Source: Paucibacter sp. KCTC 42545 (GTDB taxonomy: Bacteria; Pseudomonadota; Gammaproteobacteria; Burkholderiales; Burkholderiaceae_C). From it: a stretch of DNA of 64,000 nt. The notes under the pieces were generated by a model. That model was given only the letters and a program-made list of their open reading frames with translations, was not told the DNA's origin and ran no database searches. A program made the position numbers and the translations under genes. The stretch covers positions 3,534,001 to 3,598,000 of the forward strand of contig NZ_CP013692.1 of the NCBI RefSeq assembly GCF_001477625.1, in the 5' to 3' direction. This document shows positions 1 through 9,413 of the stretch, one piece after another (the stretch's first letter is position 1; each line of letters starts with the position of its first letter).

Positions 1-138
1 TGCAAGAGACACCAACCCCATAGCTTCCGTATACGTCAGGTGGATTTCATATTGGTGAATACCATGTGGCTCGCGGCAGGCGCGTTGACTAAGCTGCCCG
101 TCACCCATCTGGGACATGAACAACTAGCGAGGAACACC

Positions 139-435
139 ATGGACATGACAGCCATCACCGAGGCCCTGCGCGGCAAACTCAGCGAAGACAGCGGCCTGAA
201 CGCGGTATTGAAGTTCGACTGCGGTGACGACGGCGTGGCCGTGATTGACGGCAAGAGCGTGCCCAACACGGTGAGCAATGAGAACCGCGACGCCGACTGC
301 ACCGTCGCCATCAGCCTGGAAAACCTGGCCGCTTTGCTCAAGGGCGAACTCAACCCCATGAATGGTTTCATGATGGGCAAGTTCAAGGTCAGCGGCGATA
401 TGGCCGTGGCGATGAAGCTGCAACGCGTGGTTTGA
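139..435 (+). CDS. SCP2 sterol-binding domain protein
   Basis: A 98-residue single-domain protein. The segment around residues 52-95, with the DCTVAISLENL stretch, the LKGELNPMNGFMMGKFKVSGD stretch (quoted in parts) and the closing MKLQR, is the typical second half of the SCP2 fold, which forms a hydrophobic tunnel for fatty acyl-CoA or sterol-like lipids. The frame is open upstream to position 40, but the ATG at 139 is preceded by GAGGA at good spacing and gives the usual family length. It leads a same-strand run of beta-oxidation genes and ends 6 bases before a MerR regulator, so it probably carries or buffers acyl-CoA in the cytoplasm. The ligand is inferred from family and context. Confidence 0.88.
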   Translation: MDMTAITEALRGKLSEDSGLNAVLKFDCGDDGVAVIDGKSVPNTVSNENRDADCTVAISLENLAALLKGELNPMNGFMMGKFKVSGDMAVAMKLQRVV

Positions 436-441
436 TTCCGC

Positions 442-906
442 ATGTCGGCAGTCGCAAACACCCGCCAGCAACAGCACCGCGCCGCTGCCCGTAATGTGGA
501 AGACCTCAGCGCCCAGGCCCCGGCCGAGGCGCTGTATGGCATCACCGAGCTGTGCCGCGCCTTTGACCTGACGCCGCGCGCGATTCGCTTCTACGAAGAC
601 AAAGGCCTGCTGACGCCGCGCCGCGTCAACGGCGCACGCGTCTACACCCAGCGTGATCGGGCGCGGCTGAGTTTGATTCAGCGCGCCAAGGGCCTGGGTT
701 CATCGCTGGCCGAGATCAAGCAGTTTCTTGACCTCTACGGCGCGCACGGTGAAGGCCGCACCAAGCAACTGGAATTCACCCTGGAACGCACGGGCCAGGC
801 CATTGCCGAGTTGGAACAAAAACGCAGCGCCATTGACGCCACCCTGGCCGAATTGCGCATGATCAACACAATGGTTCGCCAGCAACTGGCCGACCAGGAG
901 ACCTAA
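442..906 (+). CDS. MerR family transcriptional regulator of the beta-oxidation cluster
   Basis: A 154-residue regulator. Residues 31-100 form a MerR winged helix: YGITELCRAFDLTPRAIRFY, then the DKGLLTPRR wing and an ARVYTQRD strand. Residues 108-150 are a heptad-rich helix of the dimerising coiled-coil type. The only cysteine, at about residue 38, lies inside the DNA-binding domain, so it is not a metal or redox sensor of the MerR/SoxR kind. It sits between the SCP2 gene and an acyl-CoA dehydrogenase with gaps of 4-6 bases. It therefore resembles LiuR-type regulators that control acyl-CoA catabolism and probably responds to a pathway intermediate. The regulatory target is inferred from position. 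Confidence 0.88.
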   Translation: MSAVANTRQQQHRAAARNVEDLSAQAPAEALYGITELCRAFDLTPRAIRFYEDKGLLTPRRVNGARVYTQRDRARLSLIQRAKGLGSSLAEIKQFLDLYGAHGEGRTKQLEFTLERTGQAIAELEQKRSAIDATLAELRMINTMVRQQLADQET

Positions 907-910
907 AGCC

Positions 911-2089
911 ATGAGCCTGCCCCTGTTCCCCTCTGCCTGGATCAGCGAAGAACACAAAATGCTGCAAGACAGCGTGGCGCGATTCTTCAAAGAGCGCTGG
1001 GTGCCACGTTCGCCCGAATGGCGCGAGGCCGGCATGATGGGCCGCGACACCTGGCTGGAGGCCGGCGCCACCGGCCTGCTGTGCGCCTCCATGCCCGAGC
1101 AATACGGCGGCGGCGGCGGGGATTTCGGCCATGACGCGGTGATCTTGCTGGAGCAGGCGCGCGCCAATCTCAGCGGCTTCGGCGGCGGCCTGCATTCGGC
1201 CATCGTCGGGCCCTACATCCTGCATTACGGCAGCGAGGAACAAAAGCAGCGCTGGCTGCCCAAGATGGCCCGCGGCGAGTTGGTCGGTGCGATTGCCATG
1301 ACCGAGCCGGGCACAGGCTCTGACCTGCAAAACGTGCGCACGGTGGCGCGGCGCGAGGGCGATCACTATGTGCTCTCGGGCCAAAAAGTCTTCATCACCA
1401 ATGGCCAGAACGCCAATCTGATCGTGGTGGTGTGCAAGACCGACAAGGCGCAGGCCGCCAAAGGCATCTCGCTGCTGGTGGTGGAGGTGGAGAACGCCGA
1501 TGGCACGCTGGTGCCGGGCTTCCGCCGTGGCCGCAACCTCGACAAGATCGGCATGAAGGCGCAAGACACCTCGGAGCTGTTCTTCGACGAAGTGCGGGTG
1601 CCGGTGAGCAATCTGCTGGGTGGCGAGAGCGGCACCGAGGGCCAGGGCTTTGTGCAGCTGATGCAAGAGCTGCCGCAAGAGCGGCTGATCATCGCCGTCT
1701 CGGCCGTGGGCGGCATGGAGCGTGCCCTCGAAGAAACCATCAAGTACACCAAGGAGCGCAAGGCCTTCGGCAAAACCATCTGGGACTTCCAGAACACCCG
1801 CTTCAAGCTGGCCGAGGTGCAAAGCCAGGTGCTGGCCGCCCGCGCCTTGCTGGACGCCAGCATGAGCGCCCATCTGCGCGGCGAGCTGGACGCCGCCCGC
1901 GCCGCCCTGGTCAAGGCCTGGACCACCGATCTGGCCAGCAAGGTGATGGACGAATGCCTGCAGCTCTTCGGCGGCTACGGCTACATGATGGAGTACCCCA
2001 TCGCCGAGCTTTACGCCGACGCCCGCGTCGCCCGCATCTACGGCGGCACCAACGAGATCATGAAAGAGCTGGCCTCGCGCTTCATGTGA
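911..2089 (+). CDS. Acyl-CoA dehydrogenase
   Basis: A 392-residue FAD flavoprotein that makes the alpha,beta double bond of an acyl-CoA, the first step of beta-oxidation. The N-terminal helical domain is followed by AMTEPGTGSDLQ (near residue 130), the FAD-contacting YVLSGQKVFITNG segment (153-165) and the C-terminal IYGGTNEIMKEL signature. The C-terminal motif has YGGT instead of the YEGT of medium-chain enzymes. The catalytic base is therefore probably Glu257 in the PQERL segment, as in isovaleryl- and long-chain-type enzymes; this is an inference from family comparisons. It follows the MerR gene by 4 bases and precedes thiolase and FadB-like genes. Chain-length preference cannot be read from the sequence. 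Confidence 0.93.
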   Translation: MSLPLFPSAWISEEHKMLQDSVARFFKERWVPRSPEWREAGMMGRDTWLEAGATGLLCASMPEQYGGGGGDFGHDAVILLEQARANLSGFGGGLHSAIVGPYILHYGSEEQKQRWLPKMARGELVGAIAMTEPGTGSDLQNVRTVARREGDHYVLSGQKVFITNGQNANLIVVVCKTDKAQAAKGISLLVVEVENADGTLVPGFRRGRNLDKIGMKAQDTSELFFDEVRVPVSNLLGGESGTEGQGFVQLMQELPQERLIIAVSAVGGMERALEETIKYTKERKAFGKTIWDFQNTRFKLAEVQSQVLAARALLDASMSAHLRGELDAARAALVKAWTTDLASKVMDECLQLFGGYGYMMEYPIAELYADARVARIYGGTNEIMKELASRFM

Positions 2090-2161
2090 CCCGGCTTGCA
2101 GGCCGCCCCTGCCCCGCGCCGCTGAGGCCAGACCCGCTCGCCTCATAACTAGGAATTCCCC

Positions 2162-3370
2162 ATGACATTCGACGCCTATCTGTTCGACCATGTCCGCACC
2201 CCGCGCGGCAAGGGCAAGAAGGACGGCGGCCTGCACCAGGCCAGCCCGGTGTGGCTGCTGCGCGGCCTGCTGCAAGCCCTCCAAGCCCGCAACCAACTCG
2301 ACACCGCCCTGGTGGACGATGTGGTGCTGGGCTGCGTGACGCCGCTGGGCGAGCAAGGCGCCGACATCGCCCGCACTGCCGTGCTGGACGCCGGCTGGGC
2401 CGAGACAGTGGCGGGGCTGACGCAGTCGCGCTTTTGCGCCTCGGGGCTGGAGAGCATCAACCTCGCCGCGGCCAAGGTCGGCAGCGGTTTTGAGAACCTG
2501 GTGGTGGCCGGCGGGGTGGAGTCGATGAGCCGCTGGCCCATGGGCAGCGACGGCGGCGCCTGGTTCATGGACCCACGCATCAACCAAGCCCTGGGCTTTG
2601 TGCCGCAGGGCGTCAGTGCCGATTTGATCGCCACGCTGGAAGGCTTCAGCCGCGCCGATGTCGACAGCTACGCCGTTGAATCACATCGCCGCGCTGCGGC
2701 CGCACAGGCCGCCGGCCACTTCCGCCACGCCATCGTGCCGGTGCAAGACATTGCCGGGCTGACTTTGCTGGCCGAGGATGAAACCATTCGCCCCGGCACC
2801 ACGCTGGAGACCCTGGCCAAGCTCAATCCCTCTTTCGCCGCCATGGGTCAGATGGGCTTCGACGCCACCGCCCTGCGCAAGTACACGACACTGGAACGCA
2901 TCCAGCATGTGCACCATGCCGGCAATTCATCCGGCATCGTGGACGGAGCGGCGCTGATGCTGGTGGGCAACCAGGCCGCGGGTGCCGCAGCCGGCCTCAA
3001 ACCCCGCGCGCGCATCCGTGCGGCTGCAGTCATCGGCTCCGAGCCCACCATCATGCTGACCGGCCCGACCCCGGCTTGCCGCAAGGCGCTGCGCCAAGCC
3101 GGCATGACGGCGGCCGACATTGACCTGTGGGAAATCAACGAAGCCTTTGCCACCGTGCCGATGAAGACGGCGCGCGACCTGGGCCTTAGTCTCGATCGCG
3201 TCAACGTCAACGGCGGCGCCATCGCCTTGGGCCACCCGCTGGGCGCCACCGGCTGCATCATCCTGGGCACGCTGCTGGAAGAGCTGGAACGTCGCAATTT
3301 GAGCACCGGCTGCGCCACGCTGTGCGTGGGCGGCGGCATGGGCATCGCCACCGTGATCGAAAGAGTTTGA
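2162..3370 (+). CDS. Acetyl-CoA C-acyltransferase (thiolase)
   Basis: A 402-residue thiolase that cleaves 3-ketoacyl-CoA with CoA to release acetyl-CoA. The nucleophilic Cys92 lies in [10 protein letters not shown]. The NEAFA segment, the histidine of [14 protein letters not shown] and the second cysteine in CVGGGMGIA near the C-terminus complete the active site. The start at 2162 follows an AGGAA ribosome-binding site. The next gene, the hydratase/dehydrogenase fusion, begins 4 bases after the stop. Together the two genes supply the last three reactions of beta-oxidation. The full-length frame and intact motifs indicate an active enzyme. Confidence 0.95.
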   Translation: MTFDAYLFDHVRTPRGKGKKDGGLHQASPVWLLRGLLQALQARNQLDTALVDDVVLGCVTPLGEQGADIARTAVLDAGWAETVAGLTQSRFCASGLESINLAAAKVGSGFENLVVAGGVESMSRWPMGSDGGAWFMDPRINQALGFVPQGVSADLIATLEGFSRADVDSYAVESHRRAAAAQAAGHFRHAIVPVQDIAGLTLLAEDETIRPGTTLETLAKLNPSFAAMGQMGFDATALRKYTTLERIQHVHHAGNSSGIVDGAALMLVGNQAAGAAAGLKPRARIRAAAVIGSEPTIMLTGPTPACRKALRQAGMTAADIDLWEINEAFATVPMKTARDLGLSLDRVNVNGGAIALGHPLGATGCIILGTLLEELERRNLSTGCATLCVGGGMGIATVIERV

Positions 3371-3374
3371 GTTC

Positions 3375-5546
3375 ATGAGCACCTCACATCCCAACTCCGA
3401 GGCACTCCACCTCGAACTCGGCGCCGACGCCATCCTCGTCGCCACCATGGACCTGCCCGGCCATTCGATGAACATCCTGACGGATGAGCTGGCCACCCCG
3501 CTGATCGCCCTGGCGGCGCGGCTGGAAAGCGATGCCGGCGTCAAAGGCTTGATCCTGCGCTCGGCCAAGAAAGACTTTCTGGCCGGCGCCGATGTGGACC
3601 GCCTGCGCGCCCTGAGCACCGCGCAAGAAGCTTTTGACGAATCCATGCGTTTCAAGAGCTTCATCCGCCGGCTGGAGCGCTGCGGCAAGCCGGTGGTCGC
3701 CATCCTGCACGGCCTGTGCCTGGGCGGCGGGCTGGAAATTGCGATGGGCTGTCACTGGCGCATCGTGGTCGACGATGGCCGCGCCCGCCTCGGCCTGCCC
3801 GAAGTCAAGCTGGGCCTGCTGCCCGGCGGCGGCGGCACCCAGCGCCTGCCGCGCCTGGTGGGCATGCAACAAGCCTTGCAGTGGATGGCCGAAGGCACGC
3901 ATGTGCCGGCGGCGCTGGCGCTTAGCAGCGGCCTGGTAAATGCCTTGGCCGCTAACGCCGAGGACGCGCTGACACAGGCGCGCGCCTGGATCGCCGCCAC
4001 GACTAAGCCCATTCAGCCCTGGGACGCACCCAAGTTCCGCTACCCCGGCGGCGATTCACGCTCGCCCGCGGCGGCGCAATTGCTGGCCATTGGCCCGTCG
4101 ATGGCGGCGGCCAAGAGCTTTGGCAATTACCCGGCGCTGAGCCACATCATGTCCAGCGTGTTCGAGGGCGGGCTGACCGACATCGACCGCGGCCTGGAAA
4201 TCGAATCCCGCTACTTCGCGGCCTGCGCCATCAGCCCCGCCTCGCGCAATCTGATTGGTACGCTGTGGTATCAGCTCAATGCGATCAAGAAAGGCGCTTC
4301 GCGCCCGGCCGATATGCCGGCCAGCCAAGTCCAACGACTGGGCATTCTGGGCGCCGGCATGATGGGCGCGGGCATTGCCTATGCCGCCGCCAAAGCAGGC
4401 ATTCCCGTGGTGCTGCTGGACCAAAGCCAGGCCGCAGCCGACAAGGGCAAGCAATATTCGCAAGACCTGCTCGACAAGGCGGTGAAGAGGGGCCGCTCCA
4501 CCGCGGAGAAGCGCGAGCGCCTGCTGGCCCTCATCACCCCGAGCACCGACTACGCCGCCTTGCAGGGCTGCGACTTGGTGATCGAAGCCGTGTTCGAGGA
4601 CCGTGCCGTCAAGGCCGAGGTCACCGCGCTGGCCGAGGCCCAGCTGGCGGACACGGCGGTCTTTGCGTCCAACACCTCCACCCTGCCGATCACCGGCCTG
4701 GCGCAAGCCAGCCAGCGCCCGGCGCAGTTTCTGGGCCTGCACTTCTTCTCGCCGGTGGACAAGATGCCGCTGGTGGAAATCATTGTGGGCAAGGAAACCT
4801 CGGCGCAGACCCTGGCGCGCGGCTTCGACTTCTGCCTGCAGATCGGCAAGACGCCCATCGTCGTCAACGACTCGCGCGGTTTCTACACCAGCCGCGTGTT
4901 TGCCACCTATGTGATGGAAGGGCTGGCGATGTTGCGCGAAGGCGTGCACCCCCGCGCCATCGAGATGGCCGGCCTGCAAGCCGGCATGCCCATGCCCCCC
5001 CTGGCGCTGCAAGACGAGGTCAGCCTCAGCCTGGGCCTGCATGTGGCAACCCAGACCCGCAAGGACGTGGAGGCCGAGGGTCAGGTCTACACCGAACACC
5101 CCGGCGAGGCCGTGCTGCGCCAGCTGTGCGAACTGGGCCGCGTCGGCAAAAAGGTGGGCCAGGGCTTTTACGACTGGCAGGCCGGTGACAAGAGCTTGTG
5201 GCCGGGCTTGGCCGAGCTTTACCCGCTGGCCTCTGAGCAACCCGCGCAATCAGTGTTGATCGATCGCCTGATGTTTGTGCAAGCCAACGAGGCTGCGCGC
5301 TGCTTGCAAGAAGGCGTGCTGCGCTCGGTGGCCGACGGCAATATCGGCAGCATCCTGGGCTGGGGCTTTGCGCCCTTCCAGGGCGGCGCGCTGCAGTTCA
5401 TCAACAGCCTGGGCCTTAAGCCATTCGTGGCACGCGCCACTGAGCTGGCGCGCCAGCATGGCCCGCGCTTCGCGCCCGCCCAACTGCTGATGGAGATGGC
5501 GGCCAAAGGTGAGAAGTTCGAAGAAGGTGGCCCGGCGCTCAACTAG
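3375..5546 (+). CDS. Fatty oxidation alpha subunit: enoyl-CoA hydratase/3-hydroxyacyl-CoA dehydrogenase fusion
   Basis: A 723-residue FadB/FadJ-type bifunctional enzyme. The N-terminal crotonase part carries the oxyanion segment GLCLGGGLE and two catalytic glutamates, Glu121 and Glu143 (in PEVKLG), matching the pair in FadB. The NAD-binding Rossmann motif [11 protein letters not shown] starts at residue 323. It is followed by the dehydrogenase signature [17 protein letters not shown] and two C-terminal helical dehydrogenase domains. It hydrates trans-2-enoyl-CoA and oxidises the product to 3-ketoacyl-CoA for the thiolase encoded just upstream. It is the last gene of the cluster; the next gene is convergent. 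FadB and FadJ cannot be separated by sequence reading alone. Confidence 0.94.
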   Translation: MSTSHPNSEALHLELGADAILVATMDLPGHSMNILTDELATPLIALAARLESDAGVKGLILRSAKKDFLAGADVDRLRALSTAQEAFDESMRFKSFIRRLERCGKPVVAILHGLCLGGGLEIAMGCHWRIVVDDGRARLGLPEVKLGLLPGGGGTQRLPRLVGMQQALQWMAEGTHVPAALALSSGLVNALAANAEDALTQARAWIAATTKPIQPWDAPKFRYPGGDSRSPAAAQLLAIGPSMAAAKSFGNYPALSHIMSSVFEGGLTDIDRGLEIESRYFAACAISPASRNLIGTLWYQLNAIKKGASRPADMPASQVQRLGILGAGMMGAGIAYAAAKAGIPVVLLDQSQAAADKGKQYSQDLLDKAVKRGRSTAEKRERLLALITPSTDYAALQGCDLVIEAVFEDRAVKAEVTALAEAQLADTAVFASNTSTLPITGLAQASQRPAQFLGLHFFSPVDKMPLVEIIVGKETSAQTLARGFDFCLQIGKTPIVVNDSRGFYTSRVFATYVMEGLAMLREGVHPRAIEMAGLQAGMPMPPLALQDEVSLSLGLHVATQTRKDVEAEGQVYTEHPGEAVLRQLCELGRVGKKVGQGFYDWQAGDKSLWPGLAELYPLASEQPAQSVLIDRLMFVQANEAARCLQEGVLRSVADGNIGSILGWGFAPFQGGALQFINSLGLKPFVARATELARQHGPRFAPAQLLMEMAAKGEKFEEGGPALN

Positions 5547-5600
5547 CCCGGACCGGCGGCGCTGGCTGGGGGCGCGCCCTCGGCCAGCCCCTCGCCGCAT

Positions 5601-5636
5601 TACGCTGCCGCTTACTTTTATGCTGCCGCTTACTTG
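5601..5636. repeat. 18-bp tandem duplication over the end of the EF-hand gene
   Basis: Two adjacent 18-base copies, 5601-5618 and 5619-5636, share TGCCGCTTACTT and differ at two positions. The second copy contains the stop codon and last codons of the minus-strand EF-hand gene, and the first lies just beyond it. This looks like a small replication-slippage duplication at the 3' end of the gene. It does not change the protein. Confidence 0.7.
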
Positions 5637-6220
5637 CTGCCCTGCGGCCGCGCCTTGGTCCGGCCCATGGCCAGGCCGTCGGACAGCAAGCGCTGCCCGA
5701 CCTTGAGTTCGTAGTCCAGCACTTCTTGCAGGCTCAGCTTGTCGTCGTGATTGACGTCGGCTGCGTCAAAACCGGCCATGCGCGCACCGATCACTTCTTT
5801 GAAGCTCAGGCGCTGATCGGCGTCTTGGTCAAAGTGATGCAAGGCGCGCAGCACCCGCTCGGCATGCCGGGAGCCGCCGGCGGCCATCAATTCATCGCGT
5901 GAGATAAAGCCGTCTTGGTCCAGGTCCAGGGCATGCCAGCTCTGCACCATGTCTTTATGGAACTCTTCCAGGCTGATGAAGCCGTCATGGTCGGCATCGC
6001 CACGCTCAAAAGCACGCCGGATCGCGCTGGGCGACGGCAGGCGAGCGGCTGGGTCGGCGGGCTTGGCCTGCCCCATGTGCTTGCCGGCCTTGGCCGCTGC
6101 GGGTGTAGGCGCAGCCGCCGGTTCAGCCGCTTGGGCCAAGCTGGGTGCATTCAGCAAGGCCAGCGCGGCGCTGCAGGCGAGGATACAAGCGTTGATCCGG
6201 GCAGAGTTTGGCGTCTTCAT
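5630..6220 (-). CDS. Secreted EF-hand calcium-binding protein
   Basis: A 196-residue protein with an N-terminal Sec signal (residues 1-32, hydrophobic core ILACSAALALLNAPSLAQA) and an Ala/Pro-rich linker. Four EF-hand loops follow at about residues 75-86 (DADHDGFISLEE), 99-110 (DLDQDGFISRDE), 131-142 and 155-166 (DVNHDDKLSLQE). The first two loops have the full DxDxDG pattern; the third is less regular. The start at 6220 is chosen because GGAGAG lies about ten bases upstream and the resulting protein begins with a signal peptide, although the frame stays open further upstream. It probably binds Ca2+ in the periplasm or outside the cell. No partner is evident. Confidence 0.86.
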   Translation of the reverse strand: MKTPNSARINACILACSAALALLNAPSLAQAAEPAAAPTPAAAKAGKHMGQAKPADPAARLPSPSAIRRAFERGDADHDGFISLEEFHKDMVQSWHALDLDQDGFISRDELMAAGGSRHAERVLRALHHFDQDADQRLSFKEVIGARMAGFDAADVNHDDKLSLQEVLDYELKVGQRLLSDGLAMGRTKARPQGSK

Positions 6221-6281
6221 GAGCAGGTGTCTCTCCAAAGCAATTGTTCGACCGACGGACAAGCAGACCGATGAGGCCGGC

Positions 6282-7118
6282 TTACCAAGACCAGCGCTGC
6301 GAGCTGCTGCCATTGCAGCGATAGAGCTGCACCGGCTGGCCTTGCTGGAAGCGGCCGTCCCGCACATCCACGCATTTGCCATTCATCTGGCTGCGGATCT
6401 GGTTGCCGTAGAAGTTCCAACGCTGATTGCGCTGACCGTTGCAGCCCCAGGCGATCAGGCGCGTGCCGTCATCGCCATTGCCGCCCTGCACATCCAGGCA
6501 GAGATTGCCGCCTACGCGCAGTTCACCGCCGCGCCCATAGCTGAATCGCTGGTTGCCGCCACCATGGCAGCGGAACAGGATGGCGCCGGCGCCTTGACGC
6601 GCATTGCCGTCGATGTCCAGGCACATGCCACCCGGGCCACGGATCACACGGTCGCGCCCACCGGGATAGCTGGGGCCGTTGTCGTCCGGGTAGTTGTTGT
6701 TGTTATTGTTGTTGTCGCGGTCGCGCGTGGCCAACACCGCCACACCGGCAATCGCCGCCAGCGCGGCCAGGGCCACGGCAGGGTTCACGCCGCTGCTGTC
6801 CTTGGCCTCTTCGTTATTGCCATCGCTGCCATTGTTCAGATTGTTGCCAACGATCTTGAAGCGCGCCGCGCAGCCGTTGTTAACCCACAGCTCCTTATTG
6901 CTGAGATCAAAGCCCCAGCTGCGGTTGAAGCGGCAGGTGCCGCCCAGCTGCTCCAGCAGCTCCACATCCCGCGTGCCCGCAGACAGCGGCAGGGATTCGT
7001 AGCCGCCGCGCGAACGCAGCTCCACGGTTTGTTCGGCGGCGCGGGCCGCACCGGCCGGCAGCAGCATTGCGCCGATGGTCAGGCTACAAACAAGACGGCT
7101 GAATTTTTGAGACTTCAC
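6282..7118 (-). CDS. Secreted DUF3011 / ricin-type beta-trefoil lectin protein
   Basis: A 278-residue protein. A signal peptide (residues 1-28, ending ARAA) precedes a DUF3011-like region (about 30-92, with paired cysteines and the VELRSRGGY and CRFNRSWGFD segments). A hydrophobic alpha-helical stretch (112-131) and a run of seven asparagines come next. The C-terminal ricin-B beta-trefoil (about 155-278) shows three QxW-like repeats ending NQRFSY, NQRWNF and SQRWSW. The preferred start is a GTG preceded by GGAGG; an upstream ATG would add 12 residues in front of the signal peptide. It is probably exported and binds carbohydrate, perhaps anchored by the hydrophobic segment. Ligand unknown. Confidence 0.8.
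   Translation of the reverse strand: MKSQKFSRLVCSLTIGAMLLPAGAARAAEQTVELRSRGGYESLPLSAGTRDVELLEQLGGTCRFNRSWGFDLSNKELWVNNGCAARFKIVGNNLNNGSDGNNEEAKDSSGVNPAVALAALAAIAGVAVLATRDRDNNNNNNNYPDDNGPSYPGGRDRVIRGPGGMCLDIDGNARQGAGAILFRCHGGGNQRFSYGRGGELRVGGNLCLDVQGGNGDDGTRLIAWGCNGQRNQRWNFYGNQIRSQMNGKCVDVRDGRFQQGQPVQLYRCNGSSSQRWSW
6692..6715. repeat. GTT/AAC microsatellite encoding poly-Asn
   Basis: A short trinucleotide tract, GTT-type on the plus strand, encodes the uninterrupted asparagine run between the hydrophobic segment and the lectin domain of the minus-strand gene. One unit is ATT instead of GTT. Such tracts can change length by slippage in whole codons, so linker length may vary between strains. 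Confidence 0.7.
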
Positions 7119-7218
7119 ATGACCTCCGCTGACTGACAAGAATGCACTGGGCATGGGCGCAGTTTAAAAGCAGAGTGGCCGCGCCAAAGCGTTTACAGGC
7201 TTTTTGCAAGTGGGAAAA

Positions 7219-8478
7219 CTAACGAGTGCGGCTCGCCCCTTCAAGCTGATTCTGCTGCGCATGCAGCTCTCGCCGCTCCAGCCGAATCAAGCGCCACAAG
7301 CCCGCCATGCCCAAGGCGAGAACAAAGGCCGTCAGCAACAGCGCGGCACGGTAATTGCCGCTGGCCTGGGCCATCGCACCACTGAGCGCCGGTGCGCAAA
7401 CTTGCGCCAGGCCATAGCTGAGCGTCAGCCGCGCCATCGCCTTGCCTGGATTGCTGGGCGAGCGCCGCCCCACCAGCGCCAGCGTCATGCTGACGATGCC
7501 GATGAAGGTGGCGCCGTAGAGCAGCGCGCCGCTCAACGCGGCAGCCAAGCTGTCTGAGGCTGCCGGCACCAAGACAGACACGCATTGCAAGGCAAAGGCA
7601 ATCAGCAAGGCTTGCAACTCACCCACCCGCCGCGCCACCCGGTCCCACAGAAACACCGCCGGCATCGCCGCCAGGCCCACCAGCAACCAGGCCCAGGGCC
7701 CCTGCCCGGCCAGCAAGGGCTGGCGCTCGACGATGGTGACGGTGAAGGTGGCGCTGATCACAAAGCCCCAGCCCCCGCAGAAATAGATGGCCGTCATCCA
7801 GGCCGTCCAGGCCCGCGAGGGTTTGCGTAAGTCGGCGGCGGCACTGGCCGCAGTTGTTGACGCCGGCGCAGGGCTCTGAGCGGGCGGCACAGGCGGCCGC
7901 CAGGCCCAGGCCGAAATCAAAAAGATCAGGCCGAACAAGGCAAAACCAAACCATTGCTGCGCCCATGGCAGCGGCAGGCGCGCCATCAGCAGCGCACCTA
8001 AGGCTGAGACGATGATGCCCAGCCCAATACCCATGAAATGCAGGCCCAGCTCCGGCCGGTGGCCACTGCGCATCAGCCAGTTCAGCACCAGCCCTGAACC
8101 CAGCAGCATGCCCGCAGCGCCACACAGCCCGCCCAAATAGCGCGACAAGGCCCAGACCCAGAAGTTGTCGCTCATGCCCATCAAGGCGGTGACCACCAGG
8201 CTCAGGCACAGGCCGAGGCTGTAGAGCCGATGGCGCCAACGCGGCGACTCCAGCCAGGAGGCCAACAAGGCCCCACTCATATAGCCCATGTAATTGATGG
8301 CGGCCAACCAGCCGCCTGCGGCATCCGACAGGCCGGCTTGCGTCTGCATCAACGCCAGCAAGGGCGTGAAGGCAAAACGCGCCAGGCCCAAAGTCAACAC
8401 CAAGGCACTGATGCCACCGAGGATGACCTGCCAAGCATGCAAGGAAGGTGGGCTGGCAGGGCTAGTGTGGTGGCTCAT
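7219..8478 (-). CDS. YbfB/YjiJ family MFS transporter
   Basis: A 419-residue membrane protein with about twelve hydrophobic segments and a longer central hydrophilic loop (about residues 195-230, Pro/Ala-rich). The N-terminal LGLARFAFTPLLALMQ segment and the following GWLAAINYMGYMSGAL segment are characteristic of the YbfB/YjiJ branch of the major facilitator superfamily. It should sit in the inner membrane as a proton-coupled importer or exporter. Its substrate is unknown, and no adjacent enzyme suggests one. It is transcribed away from the MtfA-like gene, with 86 bases between the starts. Confidence 0.88.
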   Translation of the reverse strand: MSHHTSPASPPSLHAWQVILGGISALVLTLGLARFAFTPLLALMQTQAGLSDAAGGWLAAINYMGYMSGALLASWLESPRWRHRLYSLGLCLSLVVTALMGMSDNFWVWALSRYLGGLCGAAGMLLGSGLVLNWLMRSGHRPELGLHFMGIGLGIIVSALGALLMARLPLPWAQQWFGFALFGLIFLISAWAWRPPVPPAQSPAPASTTAASAAADLRKPSRAWTAWMTAIYFCGGWGFVISATFTVTIVERQPLLAGQGPWAWLLVGLAAMPAVFLWDRVARRVGELQALLIAFALQCVSVLVPAASDSLAAALSGALLYGATFIGIVSMTLALVGRRSPSNPGKAMARLTLSYGLAQVCAPALSGAMAQASGNYRAALLLTAFVLALGMAGLWRLIRLERRELHAQQNQLEGASRTR

Positions 8479-8564
8479 GCTTGCAGCTTAGCCCATGCGC
8501 GGCAGCGAAGAATTCGCGCTTGCCCACTTGCATTTCGCTAACAGCGCACCCAACTGCACAAGAC

Positions 8565-9410
8565 ATGGACAGCGCCAGCCTCATCCCTTTTTTGATCGTC
8601 GTCGCCCTGAGCCTGGCCCTGATCGTCTGGCTGGCGGGTGGGCCTGTTTTCAAAGAGCGGCGTCGCCGTCGGCTGCGTGAACAGCCCTTCCCGGCCGCTT
8701 GGCGGCGCATCTTGCGCAAGCATGTGCCGGCGGTGCAGCGCCTGCCGGCCGATCTGCAATTGCGGCTCAAGGCCGATATGCAAGTGCTGCTGGCCGAGAA
8801 GCCCATCATCGGCTGCGCGGGCCTGAAGGTCAGGGATGAGATGCGCGTCGTCATCGCCGCGCAGGCCTGCTTCCCGCTGCTGGGCGCACGGCGCGGCTAC
8901 TACCCCAAACTGCAACAAATCCTGCTCTACCCCGGCGCTTTTGCGGTGGAGCGCGTCCAGGCCGGGCCGGCGGGCTTGCAGATGGCGCCGCAGCGCCAGG
9001 CGCTGACGGGTGAAAGCTGGGCCCAGGGTCAGGTCGTGCTGTCTTGGCAAGATGTGCTGGCCGGCGCGGCCGACCCACAAGATGGGCACAACGTCGTGAT
9101 TCACGAATTTGCCCACCAGCTCGACCAAGTCAAGGGCTTCGCCAATGGCGCCCCGCCGCTGCACAGCACGCCGGCCTACCGGCGCTGGTCTGCGGTCATG
9201 CTCGCCGAATTCAATGCCTTGCGGCAACGCTTGGCGAGCGGCCAGCCAGCGGGTTTGATGGATGCATACGCGGCCACCGATGCGGCCGAGTTCTTTGCCT
9301 GCAGCAGCGAACTCTTCTTCGAGCGCGGCCCCGAATTGGCCCAGCAGCATCCGGCGCTGTATGAGCAATTGAGCCGTTACTACCGGGTCGATCCGATCAG
9401 CTGGTCTTGA
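8565..9410 (+). CDS. mtfA: MtfA-type zinc-dependent peptidase (M90 family)
   Basis: A 281-residue protein with an N-terminal membrane segment (about residues 6-26), a basic stretch (KERRRRRLRE) and a gluzincin-type zinc site. The zinc-binding helix HEFAHQLD begins at residue 180. Downstream AYAATDAAEFFACSSELFFE supplies the third ligand region typical of MtfA. In enterobacteria MtfA binds the glucose-PTS repressor Mlc and has aminopeptidase activity. The N-terminal membrane helix here is extra to that soluble form, as in many betaproteobacterial homologues. The ATG at 8565 is preferred over an upstream start at 8481, which would add 28 residues without recognisable structure. It ends four bases before the convergent CBS gene. 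Confidence 0.88.
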   Translation: MDSASLIPFLIVVALSLALIVWLAGGPVFKERRRRRLREQPFPAAWRRILRKHVPAVQRLPADLQLRLKADMQVLLAEKPIIGCAGLKVRDEMRVVIAAQACFPLLGARRGYYPKLQQILLYPGAFAVERVQAGPAGLQMAPQRQALTGESWAQGQVVLSWQDVLAGAADPQDGHNVVIHEFAHQLDQVKGFANGAPPLHSTPAYRRWSAVMLAEFNALRQRLASGQPAGLMDAYAATDAAEFFACSSELFFERGPELAQQHPALYEQLSRYYRVDPISWS

Positions 9411-9413
9411 GCC

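Noticed and set aside
1..138. Open frame starting at 40 and a TTGACT-like promoter element in the first 138 bases
   Set aside because: The reading upstream of the ATG at 139 has no family-like sequence, and no good -10 pairs with the -35-like hexamer; no promoter was called.
863..2587. Long open frame on the minus strand opposite the acyl-CoA dehydrogenase and thiolase genes
   Set aside because: It is opposite two genes with intact catalytic motifs and has the Ala/Gly/His/Gln-rich composition of antisense frames in GC-rich DNA.
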